Shown here: in pieces, positions 1 to 8,363 of the stretch
Layout: every line of letters starts with the position of its first letter
Numbering within the stretch: the first letter of the stretch is position 1
Assembly: GCA_002427975.1 (NCBI GenBank)
Contig: DIZT01000157.1
Location: forward strand, 1,236-37,029
DNA length: 35,794 bases
From: Micrococcaceae bacterium UBA6021
GTDB lineage: Bacteria > Actinomycetota > Actinomycetes > Actinomycetales > Micrococcaceae
Direction: 5' to 3'
Made by a program: the position numbers and the translations under genes
The notes under the pieces: model-generated
The model's input: only the letters and a program-made list of their open reading frames with translations
The model's database searches: none
Told to the model about the DNA's origin: nothing

Positions 1-591
1 GCAGCGCTCGAGGCGGTCCTCATGGTCCTGGACCAGCCGGCCACCGCCACGGAACTGGCCACCGGCCTGAACCTGACTGTCGCCGTCGTCGAGCAGTTGC
101 TGGCGGAACTGCAGCGGGAGTATAGCGGCTATACTGTTAAAGCCCCGGACATGGACCGTGCCAGCGATGCTGGTTTCAGCGCCACCCCCCGGGGTTTTGA
201 ATTGCGGAACATCGCCGGTGGCTGGCGGATCTACTCCCGCGCAGACTTCGCCGAGATCGTCGGACGGTTTGTGCTGGAAGGTCAAACGGCCAGGCTCACG
301 CAGGCGGCGCTGGAAACACTGGCTGTCATCGCGTACCGCCAGCCTGTCGCCAGGGCCAGGGTATCTGCAATTCGAGGAGTCAATGTCGATTCTGTCGTAC
401 GGACATTGACCCAACGCGGGCTGATCGAAGATTCGGGAAATGATCCTGAGTCGGGAGCCATCCTCTACCGGACCACGTCGTATTTCCTGGAACGGATGGG
501 AATCGGCTCCGTGGCGGAACTGCCCCAGCTCTCACCCCATCTTCCGGGGCTTGAGGGAATCGCAGAGTTCTACGACGCCGACAGAATGTAG
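1..591 (+). CDS. scpB: ScpB, segregation and condensation protein B (5' end outside window)
   Basis: ScpB is the winged-helix kleisin partner that works with ScpA and SMC to compact and segregate the chromosome. The reading frame is open from base 1 (residues AALEAVLMVL run into the ATG at base 22), so the true start lies upstream and the first in-frame ATG is probably internal. About 196 residues are visible, close to a full ScpB. Two winged-helix units can be followed: an N-terminal one (ATELATGLNLTVAVVEQLL) and a second one with the family signature LAVIAYRQPVARARVSAIRG and then LTQRGLIEDSG. The end (TTSYFLERMGIGSVAELPQL) is typical of the family. It is followed by an rluB-like gene, the usual actinobacterial order scpA-scpB-rluB. 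ScpA should lie immediately upstream, outside the window. Confidence 0.95.
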   Translation, partial: AALEAVLMVLDQPATATELATGLNLTVAVVEQLLAELQREYSGYTVKAPDMDRASDAGFSATPRGFELRNIAGGWRIYSRADFAEIVGRFVLEGQTARLTQAALETLAVIAYRQPVARARVSAIRGVNVDSVVRTLTQRGLIEDSGNDPESGAILYRTTSYFLERMGIGSVAELPQLSPHLPGLEGIAEFYDADRM

Positions 592-702
592 GCGGGGAAT
601 CCCGCCTGCGCACAAGAGTATTCATAAGGGCAGATAATTTCTGCATGGCTGGCTAGGGTTGTTCTTGGACAACTTGCCGGCCAATATATCGAAGGACGGG
701 TC
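592..702 (+). promoter_or_regulatory. scpB-rluB gap with possible weak promoter
   Basis: This 111-base gap is not coding on either strand. A weak promoter candidate is TTCTTG, a 17-base spacer and TATATC, ending near base 687, just before the pseudouridine synthase start. A short inverted repeat, GTTGT/ACAAC, lies within it. AAGGACGGG a few bases before ATG 703 can serve as the ribosome binding site. The hexamers match consensus poorly, so a promoter here is only possible. Read-through from scpB is equally likely. Confidence 0.25.
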
Positions 703-1941
703 ATGACACAGGCGGGACGCCAGGGTTCACCACGTAACAGTTCGGGACGCAACAGTTCAGAACGCAATGCCGGACAAGGCGGCGCAAGCCGTAATCCGGC
801 GCAGGGCGGCAGCGGCCGCCCAAGCGCATCGGGCGCCGGATTCCGCGCCGGCGCCGGCAAGCGCAACGCCGGTTTTGGCGGCGGCGACCGCCCGTACAAG
901 GCACCGAGGCCGCGCGAGGAGCCGTTCGTCGATCCCGGCGATGCCCCCGAATCTCCGGCCGGCCGCGGCGCCTCCGATTGGAAGCCTGCCGCCAGCCCGG
1001 CGCGCAAGCCTGCCGCCCGCAAACCGGGCGCCAAGAAGGCTCCCGGCACCCCGGGCGCACTCAAGCCCAAACCACGCACCGGCAAGCCCGGGGCAGCGGC
1101 GTCACGCGCCTTCGGCAGCGAACGGTTCGGCCAGAACCTGGGCCCCGTGCGCAAGCCTTCCCGCAAGCGCGGACCCCGCGGTGCCGTTCCGCAGTCTGAA
1201 ATGCACGACGCCGACGGCACCCGCCTGCAGAAGGTCATGGCCCAGGCCGGCGTGGCTTCGCGCCGCGTCTGTGAAGAAATGATCGCCGAGGGCCGGGTGG
1301 AAGTGGACGGCCAGGTGGTGACTGAGCTTGGTGTCCGCGTGGACCCCAAGACAGCAGTCATCCACGTGGACGGCCTGCGCATCCAGCTGGATGAAAACCT
1401 CGTGTACATGGTCTTCAACAAGCCCAAGGGCGTGGTGTCCACCATGGAGGACCCCGATGGCCGGCCCTGCATCAGCGATTTCGTACGGAAGACCCACCAG
1501 GGTGAACGCCTGTTCCACGTGGGCCGGCTGGACGTCGCCACCGAAGGCATGCTGCTCCTGACGAACGACGGCGAACTGGCCAACCGGCTGACCCACCCGT
1601 CCTACGAGGTCCCCAAGACCTACCTGGTCCAGGTCCGCGGCCCGTTCCCGCAGGGAATCGGCGCCCAGCTCAGGGAAGGCGTGGAACTCGAGGACGGTTT
1701 TGCCTCCGTGGACTCCTTCAAGCTGGTGGACTCCACTCCGGGCCACGTGCTGATCGAAGTAATCCTGCACTCCGGCAAGAACCGGATCGTCCGGCGCCTG
1801 TTTGACGCCGTTGGTTTCCCGGTCCTGCGCCTGGTGCGCGTCAAGGTGGGTCCCATCGGCCTGGGCGACCAGCGCCAGGGCAGCATCCGCAACCTTGGCA
1901 AGCAGGAAGTCGGCCACCTGCTGGCATCCGTAGGACTCTGA
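703..1941 (+). CDS. rluB: RsuA/RluB-family pseudouridine synthase with long basic N-terminal extension
   Basis: The protein isomerises uridine to pseudouridine in rRNA; by family the target is probably 23S rRNA (RluB type). The catalytic half starts near residue 168. An S4 RNA-binding domain comes first (RLQKVMAQAGVASRRVCEEMI), followed by FNKPKGVVSTMEDP and the catalytic-loop motif GRLDVATEGMLLLTNDG, whose Asp is the nucleophile. KNRIVRRLFDAVGFPVLRLVR closes the fold. At 412 residues it is well over 100 longer than E. coli RluB. The excess is a low-complexity N-terminus of about 165 residues rich in Gly, Ala, Pro, Arg, Lys and Asn, probably disordered and RNA-contacting. ATG 703 follows AAGGACG. 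The gene sits between scpB and tyrA, with three bases between its stop and the tyrA start. The family call is secure; the exact rRNA position modified is not. Confidence 0.92.
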   Translation: MTQAGRQGSPRNSSGRNSSERNAGQGGASRNPAQGGSGRPSASGAGFRAGAGKRNAGFGGGDRPYKAPRPREEPFVDPGDAPESPAGRGASDWKPAASPARKPAARKPGAKKAPGTPGALKPKPRTGKPGAAASRAFGSERFGQNLGPVRKPSRKRGPRGAVPQSEMHDADGTRLQKVMAQAGVASRRVCEEMIAEGRVEVDGQVVTELGVRVDPKTAVIHVDGLRIQLDENLVYMVFNKPKGVVSTMEDPDGRPCISDFVRKTHQGERLFHVGRLDVATEGMLLLTNDGELANRLTHPSYEVPKTYLVQVRGPFPQGIGAQLREGVELEDGFASVDSFKLVDSTPGHVLIEVILHSGKNRIVRRLFDAVGFPVLRLVRVKVGPIGLGDQRQGSIRNLGKQEVGHLLASVGL

Positions 1942-1944
1942 GGC

Positions 1945-3054
1945 ATGTCCGTATTTCGCTCGCACGGGCGGGGACACCTCAACGGGCCGGTGGTGGTGAT
2001 CGGCACCGGCCTGCTCGGCGCCAGCATCGGGCTGGGCCTGCGCGGACGCGGCGTGCCCGTGTTCCTGTCTGATCCCTCGCCCACCAACCAGGCGGTGGCC
2101 GTCGACATCGGCGCCGGCCAGCCCCTGAGGCAGCTCGGGGACGAGGCGCCGGAGCTTGTGGTGGTGGCAGCACCGCCGGATGTGACCGCCGACGTCGTCG
2201 CCGGTGCGCTTGCTGACTACCCGGATTCCGTGGTGGTTGACATCGCCAGCGTCAAAGCAGCCATCCTGGCGGAGTTGCACGGCCGCGGCGCGGACCTGGC
2301 CCGCTATGTGGGCACCCATCCGATGGCCGGACGGGAGAAGTCCGGTCCGGTTGCTGCCCGCGGCGAGCTTTTTACGTCCATGCCGTGGGTGGTCTGCCCC
2401 GGCCCGGAGTCATCCCCGGCTGCCGTGCAGATTGCACGTTCCCTGGCCACCGACCTGGGAGCTGTGGTTTCCCAGTTCACGGCCGACGAACACGACGAAG
2501 CAGTGGCCCTGGTGTCGCACCTGCCGCAGGTGATGTCCTCATTGCTGGCCAGCCGGCTGCAGGGGACGCCGCTTCATGCTCTCTCCCTCGCCGGTAACGG
2601 CCTGCGGGATGTCACCCGGATCGCCGCCAGCGATCCCACGCTGTGGGTCCAGATCCTGGGCGGCAATGCGGGGAAAGTTGTGGAGATCCTTTACGGTGTC
2701 CGCGAGGACCTGAACCGGCTCATCGGCACGTTGGAAGAACCCCTCGCGCCGGGTGCCAGGCTTGACCTGGCCCAGCTGATCAGCGAAGGCAATGCCGGGC
2801 AGGCCCGCATTCCGGGCAAGCACGGCGGCCCGCAGCAGGCCTACGCCTGGCTGACGGTCCTCGTGGACGACCGGCCGGGCCAGATCGCGAAGCTCCTCAC
2901 CGAAATCGGTGAGATCGGCGTGAACGTGGAGGACCTGAGGCTGGACCATTCCTCGGGCCAGAACGTGGGCATGGTGGAACTCTCCGTGCTGCCGAACATG
3001 CATGACCATCTGATCGAAGCACTCAACGACCGCGGATGGCGGGTATTGCAGTAA
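1945..3054 (+). CDS. tyrA: Prephenate dehydrogenase (TyrA) with C-terminal ACT domain
   Basis: The enzyme oxidatively decarboxylates prephenate to 4-hydroxyphenylpyruvate, the tyrosine branch of aromatic amino acid synthesis, in the cytoplasm. A Rossmann NAD-binding motif opens the protein (VVVIGTGLLGASIGLGLRG, about residues 12-30). THPMAGREKSGP and LVSHLPQVMSSLLA are the conserved substrate-site motifs of the family. From about residue 285 an ACT domain follows (LTVLVDDRPGQIAKLLTEIG), which in this family usually mediates tyrosine feedback inhibition. The length of 369 residues is normal for an ACT-bearing TyrA. The gene starts three bases after the rluB stop and its TAA overlaps the cmk ATG (TAATG), so the genes are very probably co-transcribed and translationally coupled. 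The ribosome site is poor (GAGG close to the ATG), which also suggests coupling. Confidence 0.95.
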   Translation: MSVFRSHGRGHLNGPVVVIGTGLLGASIGLGLRGRGVPVFLSDPSPTNQAVAVDIGAGQPLRQLGDEAPELVVVAAPPDVTADVVAGALADYPDSVVVDIASVKAAILAELHGRGADLARYVGTHPMAGREKSGPVAARGELFTSMPWVVCPGPESSPAAVQIARSLATDLGAVVSQFTADEHDEAVALVSHLPQVMSSLLASRLQGTPLHALSLAGNGLRDVTRIAASDPTLWVQILGGNAGKVVEILYGVREDLNRLIGTLEEPLAPGARLDLAQLISEGNAGQARIPGKHGGPQQAYAWLTVLVDDRPGQIAKLLTEIGEIGVNVEDLRLDHSSGQNVGMVELSVLPNMHDHLIEALNDRGWRVLQ

Positions 3055-3767
3055 TGACACAGGAACTTCTTGACACCCTTCCGGCCTTGCGCGTCGGCAG
3101 GCCCCTGGTGGTGGCAATCGACGGGCCGTCGGGCTCCGGCAAGTCCAGCGTGAGCAAGGAAGTGGCCCGCCGGCTGCACCTTGCCTATCTCGACACCGGA
3201 GCCATGTACCGGGCCCTGACCTGGTTCTGCGTCACCAGCGGCATTGAACTCAGCGACGCCGCCGCCGTGGAGCAGGCTTCCCGGGACCTGGTCCTGGACC
3301 TGAGCACCACACCGCGGGAGGAATATGTCCGGGTGGACGGGACCGATGTCACGGACGCCATCCGTGAGCCCGCTATTTCGTCGGCAGTCAGTGCTGTGGC
3401 CACCACGCTCGGTGCCCGGACCGAACTGATCCGCCGGCAGCGTGAGCTCATTGAAAAGCACCACCGCCGCATAGTGGTGGAGGGCAGGGACATTACCACC
3501 GTCGTCGCGCCCGGCGCGGAAGTCCGGATGCTGCTGACGGCCAGCGAGGAAGCCCGGCTTCGCCGCCGCGGCATCCAGCTGGGCGGCACGCAGAATGCGG
3601 AGCAGCTCGCCGCCCAGGTTACCCAGCGCGACGCCAAGGATTCGACGGTGGTGAACTTCACCCAGGCTGCCGACGGTGTGGTCACCTTGGATTCGTCCGA
3701 GCTGGACTTCGCCGAAACCGTGGATGCCGCGCTCGTCATCGTCACGAAGGTGCTTAACCGTGACTGA
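3054..3767 (+). CDS. cmk: Cytidylate kinase
   Basis: The enzyme phosphorylates CMP and dCMP with ATP, supplying CDP/dCDP for nucleic acid and phospholipid synthesis. The P-loop AIDGPSGSGKSSVSKEVARR lies at about residues 21-40. It is followed by LDTGAMYRALTWF (substrate binding), VVEGRDITTVVAPGAEV and RDAKDSTVVNFTQAADGV, all typical of bacterial Cmk. ATG 3054 is preferred because it overlaps the tyrA stop as TAATG; the in-frame ATG at 3036 would place 18 bases inside tyrA. The resulting 237 residues match the family. The 3' end overlaps the following acyltransferase gene by 8 bases. Confidence 0.96.
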   Translation: MTQELLDTLPALRVGRPLVVAIDGPSGSGKSSVSKEVARRLHLAYLDTGAMYRALTWFCVTSGIELSDAAAVEQASRDLVLDLSTTPREEYVRVDGTDVTDAIREPAISSAVSAVATTLGARTELIRRQRELIEKHHRRIVVEGRDITTVVAPGAEVRMLLTASEEARLRRRGIQLGGTQNAEQLAAQVTQRDAKDSTVVNFTQAADGVVTLDSSELDFAETVDAALVIVTKVLNRD

Positions 3768-4476
3768 CCGCGTGCGGCTTCCCTCCGGCTGGACCATGAC
3801 CTGGAGCCGGCCCGTCGGCTGGCTGCTGGACCATGTGGTGTACCGGACGTCCGTCACTGGCAAGGACAACGTCCCCACAGGCGGGCCGGTGATTTTTGCC
3901 GGCAACCACATCAGCTTCCTGGACGGGCCGGTGATGTTCGGCGCGTCGCCGCGCCCCATGCACATCCTGGTTAAGAAGGAGATGTTCAAGGGGTTCCTTG
4001 GCCGGGTCCTGCGGGCCTCCGGCCAGTTGCCGGTGGACCGTTCCGGGGACCGGGCAGCGCTGCTGCTGGGCAAGGACATGCTCGACGCCGGCCGCTGCAT
4101 CGGGATTCTCCCGGAAGGTACGCGGGGGAGCGGTGCGGCAACGGACATCAACAGCGGGGTCGCCTGGCTGGCGCTGAACTCAGGAGCGCCTGTTGTTCCA
4201 GTGGCGATCCTGGGCACCAGGACAGGCAACGAACACCTCGACACGGTCCCCAGGCCGGGGCGGCGGTTCCACGTCAGCTTCGGCAACGCACTGACCCTCA
4301 GCCGCAACCCCGGCGAAACCGGCCGTGCTTCAATGGACAGGGCGGCAATGGAAATCCGCACTGCGCTTGCGGGGCACGTCCAGGAGACCATCCAACACAG
4401 TGGGCAGCCTTTGCCCCACGCGGATTTCCGCACGAACTTCACAGCAGTAGCCGGGACGCCGGCAGATGACCACTAA
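3760..4476 (+). CDS. plsC: 1-acyl-sn-glycerol-3-phosphate acyltransferase (PlsC family), first copy
   Basis: The protein is expected to transfer an acyl chain to lysophosphatidic acid, giving phosphatidic acid at the inner face of the membrane. The acyltransferase HX4D motif is present as NHISFLD (about residues 46-52). It is followed by [24 protein letters not shown] and the glycerophosphate-binding PEGTRGSG motif. The start is GTG 3760: GAAGG at 3746-3750 is well placed, and the predicted N-terminus ([15 protein letters not shown]) suits the family. This start overlaps cmk by 8 bases. The length is 238 residues. The position between cmk and der is recurrent in actinobacteria. A second PlsC-family gene lies at 21167-21910, so the two may differ in acyl preference; nothing in the sequence decides this. 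Confidence 0.92.
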   Translation: MTDRVRLPSGWTMTWSRPVGWLLDHVVYRTSVTGKDNVPTGGPVIFAGNHISFLDGPVMFGASPRPMHILVKKEMFKGFLGRVLRASGQLPVDRSGDRAALLLGKDMLDAGRCIGILPEGTRGSGAATDINSGVAWLALNSGAPVVPVAILGTRTGNEHLDTVPRPGRRFHVSFGNALTLSRNPGETGRASMDRAAMEIRTALAGHVQETIQHSGQPLPHADFRTNFTAVAGTPADDH

Positions 4477-4486
4477 GGAAAGTGCA

Positions 4487-6037
4487 ATGAGCGATACGAC
4501 TCAAACCTCCGGCCACTCCGGCGCCGGCGAAGACGAATACACGCCCACCGGCACGGACCAGGTGGCCGAGCGGCTGGCCGCCATGGACGACGACGAAGCG
4601 GAGATGCGTGCCGCGTCGCTCCTCGCCGGCCTGGCCGACTACGACCTCGACGAGGAAGACGCCGCCCTCCTCAGCGGGGACTACGACGACGAGGACTTTG
4701 ACGGTCCGGTCAAGCTCGATCCCGTGCTGGCCATCATCGGCCGTCCCAACGTGGGCAAGTCCACCCTTGTGAACCGCATCCTGGGCCGCCGCGAAGCCGT
4801 GGTCGAGGATACCCCTGGGGTCACCAGGGACCGCGTGATGTACTCGGCGCACTGGAACGGCCGCAACTTCACCGTGGTGGACACCGGCGGCTGGGAGCAC
4901 GATGCCCGCGGCATCCACGCCCGGGTGGCCGAACAGGCCGAAATGGCCGTGGAACTGGCCGACGCCGTGCTCTTCGTCGTTGACTCCGCGGTGGGCGCCA
5001 CCGCGACGGACGAGGGCGTCATGAAGATGCTCCGCCGCAGCAAGAAGCCGGTCATCATGGTGGCCAACAAGGTGGACGACTTCGCCCAGGAGGCGGACTC
5101 CGCCACCCTGTGGGGCCTCGGCTTCGGTGAGCCCTACCCCGTTTCCGCCCTGCACGGACGCGGCGTGGCCGACCTCCTGGACCACGTCATGGACACCCTG
5201 CCGGAGTTCTCCACGATCGAAGGTTTGGAACGCTCCGGCGGACCGCGCCGCATCGCACTGATCGGCCGCCCGAATGTGGGCAAGTCTTCGCTGCTTAACA
5301 AGCTGGCAGGGTCCGAGCGTGTGGTAGTGGACAACACCGCCGGCACCACGCGTGACCCGGTGGATGAGTTTATTGAACTCGGCGACCGCACGTGGCGCTT
5401 TGTGGACACGGCAGGCATCCGCCGCCGCCAGCACATGGCGCAGGGCGCCGACTACTACGCCTCCCTCCGGACGCAGGCCGCGCTCGAGAAAGCGGAGGTC
5501 GCCGTCGTTCTTCTCGCCGTTGATGAAGTCCTCAGCGAGCAGGACGTCCGCATCCTGCAGCTGGCCATCGAGTCGGGCCGCGCCCTGGTGCTGGCCTTCA
5601 ACAAATGGGACCTGCTCGACGACGAACGCCGCACCTACCTGGAGCGCGAAATCGAACAGGACCTGGCCCACGTGGCCTGGGCGCCCCGGGTAAACATTTC
5701 TGCCCTGACCGGCTGGCACAAGGACCGCTTGGTTCCCGCCCTGGACCTGGCCCTGGAGAACTGGGACAGGCGCATCGCCACCGGCAAACTCAATGCCTTC
5801 CTCGGCGAGCTTGTAGCGGCGCACCCGCACCCGGTCCGCGGCGGAAAGCAGCCACGCATCCTGTACGGCACGCAGGCGTCCAGCCGGCCGCCGAAGTTCG
5901 TGCTGTTCACCACCGGATTCCTGGACCCGGGCTACCGCCGCTTCATCACCCGCAGGCTCCGCGAAACGTTCGGATTCGAGGGCACGCCCATCGAGGTCAA
6001 CATGCGCGTCCGCGAAAAGCGCGGCAAGAAGCGTTAA
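4487..6037 (+). CDS. der: Der (EngA), tandem-GTPase ribosome assembly factor
   Basis: Der is an essential GTPase for late assembly of the 50S ribosomal subunit. Two complete G domains are visible. The first has [13 protein letters not shown], the switch [14 protein letters not shown] and NKVD. The second has [36 protein letters not shown] and NKWD. A KH-like C-terminal domain follows and ends in a basic tail (REKRGKKR). ATG 4487 is chosen over ATG 4466 because AAGGAAAG lies just before it and the upstream ATG is inside plsC. The 516 residues include an acidic Asp/Glu-rich N-terminal extension of roughly 75 residues, absent from the E. coli protein. It is the last gene of the run that starts upstream of the window with scpB. 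Confidence 0.97.
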   Translation: MSDTTQTSGHSGAGEDEYTPTGTDQVAERLAAMDDDEAEMRAASLLAGLADYDLDEEDAALLSGDYDDEDFDGPVKLDPVLAIIGRPNVGKSTLVNRILGRREAVVEDTPGVTRDRVMYSAHWNGRNFTVVDTGGWEHDARGIHARVAEQAEMAVELADAVLFVVDSAVGATATDEGVMKMLRRSKKPVIMVANKVDDFAQEADSATLWGLGFGEPYPVSALHGRGVADLLDHVMDTLPEFSTIEGLERSGGPRRIALIGRPNVGKSSLLNKLAGSERVVVDNTAGTTRDPVDEFIELGDRTWRFVDTAGIRRRQHMAQGADYYASLRTQAALEKAEVAVVLLAVDEVLSEQDVRILQLAIESGRALVLAFNKWDLLDDERRTYLEREIEQDLAHVAWAPRVNISALTGWHKDRLVPALDLALENWDRRIATGKLNAFLGELVAAHPHPVRGGKQPRILYGTQASSRPPKFVLFTTGFLDPGYRRFITRRLRETFGFEGTPIEVNMRVREKRGKKR

Positions 6038-6069
6038 TTCCGACACACCGGGGGCGTGCAGGCGGCAAA

Positions 6070-6102
6070 GTGTCACTCGCACCCTCCGGAATCGTGTAAG
6101 CT
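6070..6102 (+). promoter_or_regulatory. Possible promoter of tRNA-Pro
   Basis: GTGTCA (6070-6075) and TGTAAG (6095-6100) resemble -35 and -10 boxes, but the 19-base spacer is long. A transcript from here would have about 80 bases of 5' leader before the tRNA, normal for a processed tRNA precursor. The rest of the der-tRNA gap (6103-6184) holds only a weak CCTG/CAGG hairpin near 6140. Alternatives such as TTGAAA near 6132 have poorer partners. Confidence 0.3.
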
Positions 6103-6184
6103 TTTCAAGGTGGTTCGGCCGGACTGCTGAGTTGAAATCCTGGTTAACATCAGGAGTAAACGCAGCGGAGAACGGCGGAACTGA

Positions 6185-6261
6185 CGGGCTGTAGCGCAGC
6201 TTGGTAGCGCACCTGACTGGGGGTCAGGGGGTCGCAGGTTCAAATCCTGTCAGCCCGACCA
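6185..6261 (+). tRNA. tRNA-Pro (anticodon GGG)
   Basis: A complete cloverleaf can be folded. The acceptor stem is CGGGCTG (6185-6191) paired with CAGCCCG (6251-6257). The anticodon stem is CCTGA (6212-6216) paired with TCAGG (6224-6228), and its seven-base loop CTGGGGG reads anticodon GGG at 6219-6221. The T arm contains GGTTCAAATCC. The 3' end ACCA is encoded in the DNA. The tRNA reads CCC and CCU proline codons. The gene stands alone between der and the convergent glycosylase gene and is followed at once by a strong terminator. Confidence 0.96.
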
Positions 6262-6306
6262 AAGCGGAAGCGCCCCGGAGAATCTTCTCCGGGGCGCTTC
6301 TGCTTT
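6261..6306. terminator. Strong bidirectional terminator after tRNA-Pro
   Basis: A 16-base perfect stem (6267-6282 with 6285-6300) extends through one G-U pair to about 22 pairs (6261-6306), with a two-base loop. A short T tract ends each side, so it should stop the tRNA transcript and, in the other direction, the minus-strand glycosylase operon. It begins at the last base of the tRNA CCA end. Confidence 0.9.
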
Positions 6307-6350
6307 GTGCCGTCCGTTTCGGATCCTGGGGAACCAGTTCGGAAACGGAC

Positions 6351-7220
6351 CTATTTCAGAAACCTGGATGTCCGGCGGTCCGCCAGGATTTTTCCCTTGG
6401 TCTGGCAGGTGGGGCAATACTGCAGGGCCGTATCGGCGAAGGACACTTCCCGGACCGTGTCACCACACACGGGGCACGCCTGGCCGGTGCGGGCATGGAC
6501 CCTCATGTGGCTGCGCTTGACGTCCTTGAGCTCGCTGGGCGGCTTGCCCTCGGCTTCAGCCAGGGCAGTTCCCAGGACGCTGTGGATAGCGTCGTACAGG
6601 ACCTGCACCGTGCCGCGGTCCAAGGACTTGGCGGTGGCAAAGGGGGAAATTCTGGCAGCATGCAGGATCTCGTCGCTGTAGGCGTTGCCGATCCCCGCGA
6701 TCACGCTTTGGCTCCGCAGGACCCCCTTGATCTGCTGGGACGTCGATCCGAGGATTTCCGCCAGCATGTCGGCGTCAAACGCCGCGCTGAACGGATCCGG
6801 CCCGAGGGCCGCGATGCCCGGCACATCCTGGGGGCCGCGCACCACGTACACCGCCAGGCTCTTTTTGGTCCCCGCCTCGGTGAGGTCCATGCCATGGGCA
6901 CCGTCCGGCCCTGTGAACGCCAGCCGTGCGGCGATGTAGCCCTTTCCCATCCGGAGCTGGGTGTCGGTGGGGGAGTCCGTGAAACTGACCCACCCCGCCC
7001 GGGCGAGGTGGAAGACAAACGACGGCCCGTCGGTGTCGATGCTGACGAACTTTCCGAACCGCCGCACGCCGGCGACGGTGCAGTTCTCCAATGCCGTGTA
7101 GGGCGGATCCGCAGTCTTCAGCACGGCAAACGAGACGATCTGGACGTTCCGCACCACCAAGCCGAGCAGGTGCTTGTCCAGGAAACCGGCCAGGCCTGCA
7201 ACCTCGGGAAGCTCCGGCAT
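6351..7220 (-). CDS. Fpg/Nei-family DNA glycosylase (formamidopyrimidine/endonuclease VIII type)
   Basis: This base-excision repair enzyme removes oxidised bases and cleaves the strand at the abasic site. The N-terminus MPELPEVAGL carries the catalytic Pro2 and Glu3 of the family. The helix-two-turn-helix region includes IKGVLRSQSVIAGIGNAYSDEILHAA (about residues 160-185). A zinc finger closes the protein with Cys pairs CPVC and CPTC. At 289 residues it has the normal length. The start ATG 7220 lies 4 bases after the stop of the membrane-protein gene, so the two form a minus-strand operon. Whether the preferred lesion is 8-oxoguanine (Fpg) or oxidised pyrimidines (Nei) cannot be told here. 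The sequence differs from the usual MutM, suggesting an accessory paralogue. Confidence 0.9.
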   Translation of the reverse strand: MPELPEVAGLAGFLDKHLLGLVVRNVQIVSFAVLKTADPPYTALENCTVAGVRRFGKFVSIDTDGPSFVFHLARAGWVSFTDSPTDTQLRMGKGYIAARLAFTGPDGAHGMDLTEAGTKKSLAVYVVRGPQDVPGIAALGPDPFSAAFDADMLAEILGSTSQQIKGVLRSQSVIAGIGNAYSDEILHAARISPFATAKSLDRGTVQVLYDAIHSVLGTALAEAEGKPPSELKDVKRSHMRVHARTGQACPVCGDTVREVSFADTALQYCPTCQTKGKILADRRTSRFLK

Positions 7221-7224
7221 TGCT

Positions 7225-7854
7225 TTACCTGCGGTCAGCCCGGCCGTCGGTTGCGGCCGGCGTGTCAGGAACAGGTGGGGTGGCGGTGGAGTCCTTGGCC
7301 GCCTTTGCGGCCAGGGAGCGCTCTGCGTCGGCCTTCTTGAATCCCTTCATCTTCTCGCCGCGCTGCCGCCAGATCCTCCACAGGACCAGGCCCACCACAA
7401 AGATGACGACGGCGGCGATGGCTGAGATCTGCGTCCACAGCGGGAACCAGGTGGCCTCGGTGCCCAGGATCCGCTGGCCGTTGTGGGCCGCTTCGGAGCT
7501 GCCGAACATAATCCCCGCGGTCAGGAGGTTGGGTGTGGCGAGGGCAACAGCGACAAGCACGATGGCGAGCTTCAACGGCCACGTCACGGCCTTGCGCGTT
7601 GCCTGCCAGGCCACCAGAAGGGGGACGAACGTGAAAACGAACCCGTAGAACATCCCCACGAGGATCCCAGCCCCAAGGTTGCCCTGGACCTGGTTGCGGA
7701 TCGCATTGGCCCACCAGACCGGCAGGACGGCCGCCAGGGCAAAGCAGGCGATGACAAGGACCAGCAGCGCCACGACAACAAGGATGATCCGCGCCGCCCA
7801 GTTTGCCTTTTCCCCGGGCCCTTCCTGTGCGTGTGTTCTCATGCGTCCCATCAT
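7225..7854 (-). CDS. Unrecognised membrane protein, four predicted helices
   Basis: I do not recognise a function. The 209-residue protein has four hydrophobic stretches. The first is ARIILVVVALLVLVIACFAL (near residue 20), the second GILVGMFYGFVFTFVPLLVAW, the third LKLAIVLVAVALATPNLLTAG and the fourth ISAIAAVVIFVVGLVLWRIW. A basic, charged C-terminal tail of about 45 residues (RQRGEKMKGFKKADAERS and onward) is probably cytoplasmic. The start ATG 7854 is set by a strong GGAGG seven bases upstream (complement of 7862-7867). The longer frame to 7971 would cross the gcvH promoter and start. It is the first gene of an operon with the glycosylase and diverges from gcvH. Confidence 0.8.
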   Translation of the reverse strand: MMGRMRTHAQEGPGEKANWAARIILVVVALLVLVIACFALAAVLPVWWANAIRNQVQGNLGAGILVGMFYGFVFTFVPLLVAWQATRKAVTWPLKLAIVLVAVALATPNLLTAGIMFGSSEAAHNGQRILGTEATWFPLWTQISAIAAVVIFVVGLVLWRIWRQRGEKMKGFKKADAERSLAAKAAKDSTATPPVPDTPAATDGRADRR

Positions 7855-7867
7855 TGCAGAATCCTCC

Positions 7868-7896
7868 TCGAACGCCCGTGGAGTTGTGCCTATACT
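7868..7896 (+). promoter_or_regulatory. Promoter of gcvH
   Basis: TATACT (7891-7896) is a good -10 box, with TCGAAC (7868-7873) 17 bases upstream as a weak -35. Transcription would begin near 7903, giving a 5' leader of about 58 bases. GAAAGG at 7949-7954 is the ribosome binding site for ATG 7961. The promoter overlaps the ribosome site of the divergent membrane-protein gene. Confidence 0.6.
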
Positions 7897-7960
7897 TTCA
7901 GCGGCGGCTTGTTTACCAGGCCCCGTTGACATTGGTGATTGACCCGATGAAAGGCCCCTG

Positions 7961-8344
7961 ATGAGCAACATTCCCGAAGACCTGTCCTACACCGCAGAGC
8001 ACGAGTGGGTATCCGCACCCAACGACGGCGTGGTCCGGGTGGGCATCACCGACTTCGCGCAGGACGCACTCGGAGATGTTGTCTACGCCCAGCTGCCCGA
8101 AGCCGGCACCAAAGTCGCCGCGAACGAAGTGGTGGGCGAGGTCGAATCCACCAAGAGCGTCAGCGACATCTACGCTCCGGTGAGCGGCGAAGTCGTCTCA
8201 CGGAACGAATCCCTCGACACCGATTCGGCCTTGATCAACTCTGATCCGTACGGCGATGGCTGGCTGATCGAGATCCGGCTCGCCGAAGCTGACGCCGTGG
8301 AATCCTTGCTCAGTGCATCCGAGTACGAACAGCAGGTAGGCTGA
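7961..8344 (+). CDS. gcvH: Glycine cleavage system H protein
   Basis: GcvH is the lipoyl carrier that shuttles the aminomethyl group between the P, T and L proteins of the glycine cleavage complex. The whole family pattern is present: YTAEHEWV at the N-terminus, GITDFAQDALGDVVYAQLP, and the lipoylation segment GEVESTKSVSDIYAPVSGEV, in which the Lys carries lipoate. NSDPYGDGWLIEIRL follows. The length of 127 residues is standard. No gcvP or gcvT is in the window. The gene stands directly before garA, as Rv1826 stands before Rv1827 in M. tuberculosis. It may also take part in lipoate relay, which this sequence cannot test. Confidence 0.97.
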   Translation: MSNIPEDLSYTAEHEWVSAPNDGVVRVGITDFAQDALGDVVYAQLPEAGTKVAANEVVGEVESTKSVSDIYAPVSGEVVSRNESLDTDSALINSDPYGDGWLIEIRLAEADAVESLLSASEYEQQVG

Positions 8345-8363
8345 AGCTAACGGGATCATCCGG

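Noticed and set aside
2841..6082. Two minus-strand frames of more than 500 codons (2841-4442 and 4439-6082)
   Set aside because: They mirror cmk, plsC and der, which carry all family motifs. The antisense products look like GC-driven low complexity.
6185..6306. tRNA-Pro as a phage or island attachment site
   Set aside because: No integrase gene and no repeated tRNA 3' end are seen in the window; the flanking genes are core genes.
6201..7340. 379-codon plus-strand frame beginning inside the tRNA
   Set aside because: It overlaps tRNA-Pro, the terminator and the antisense of the glycosylase gene.
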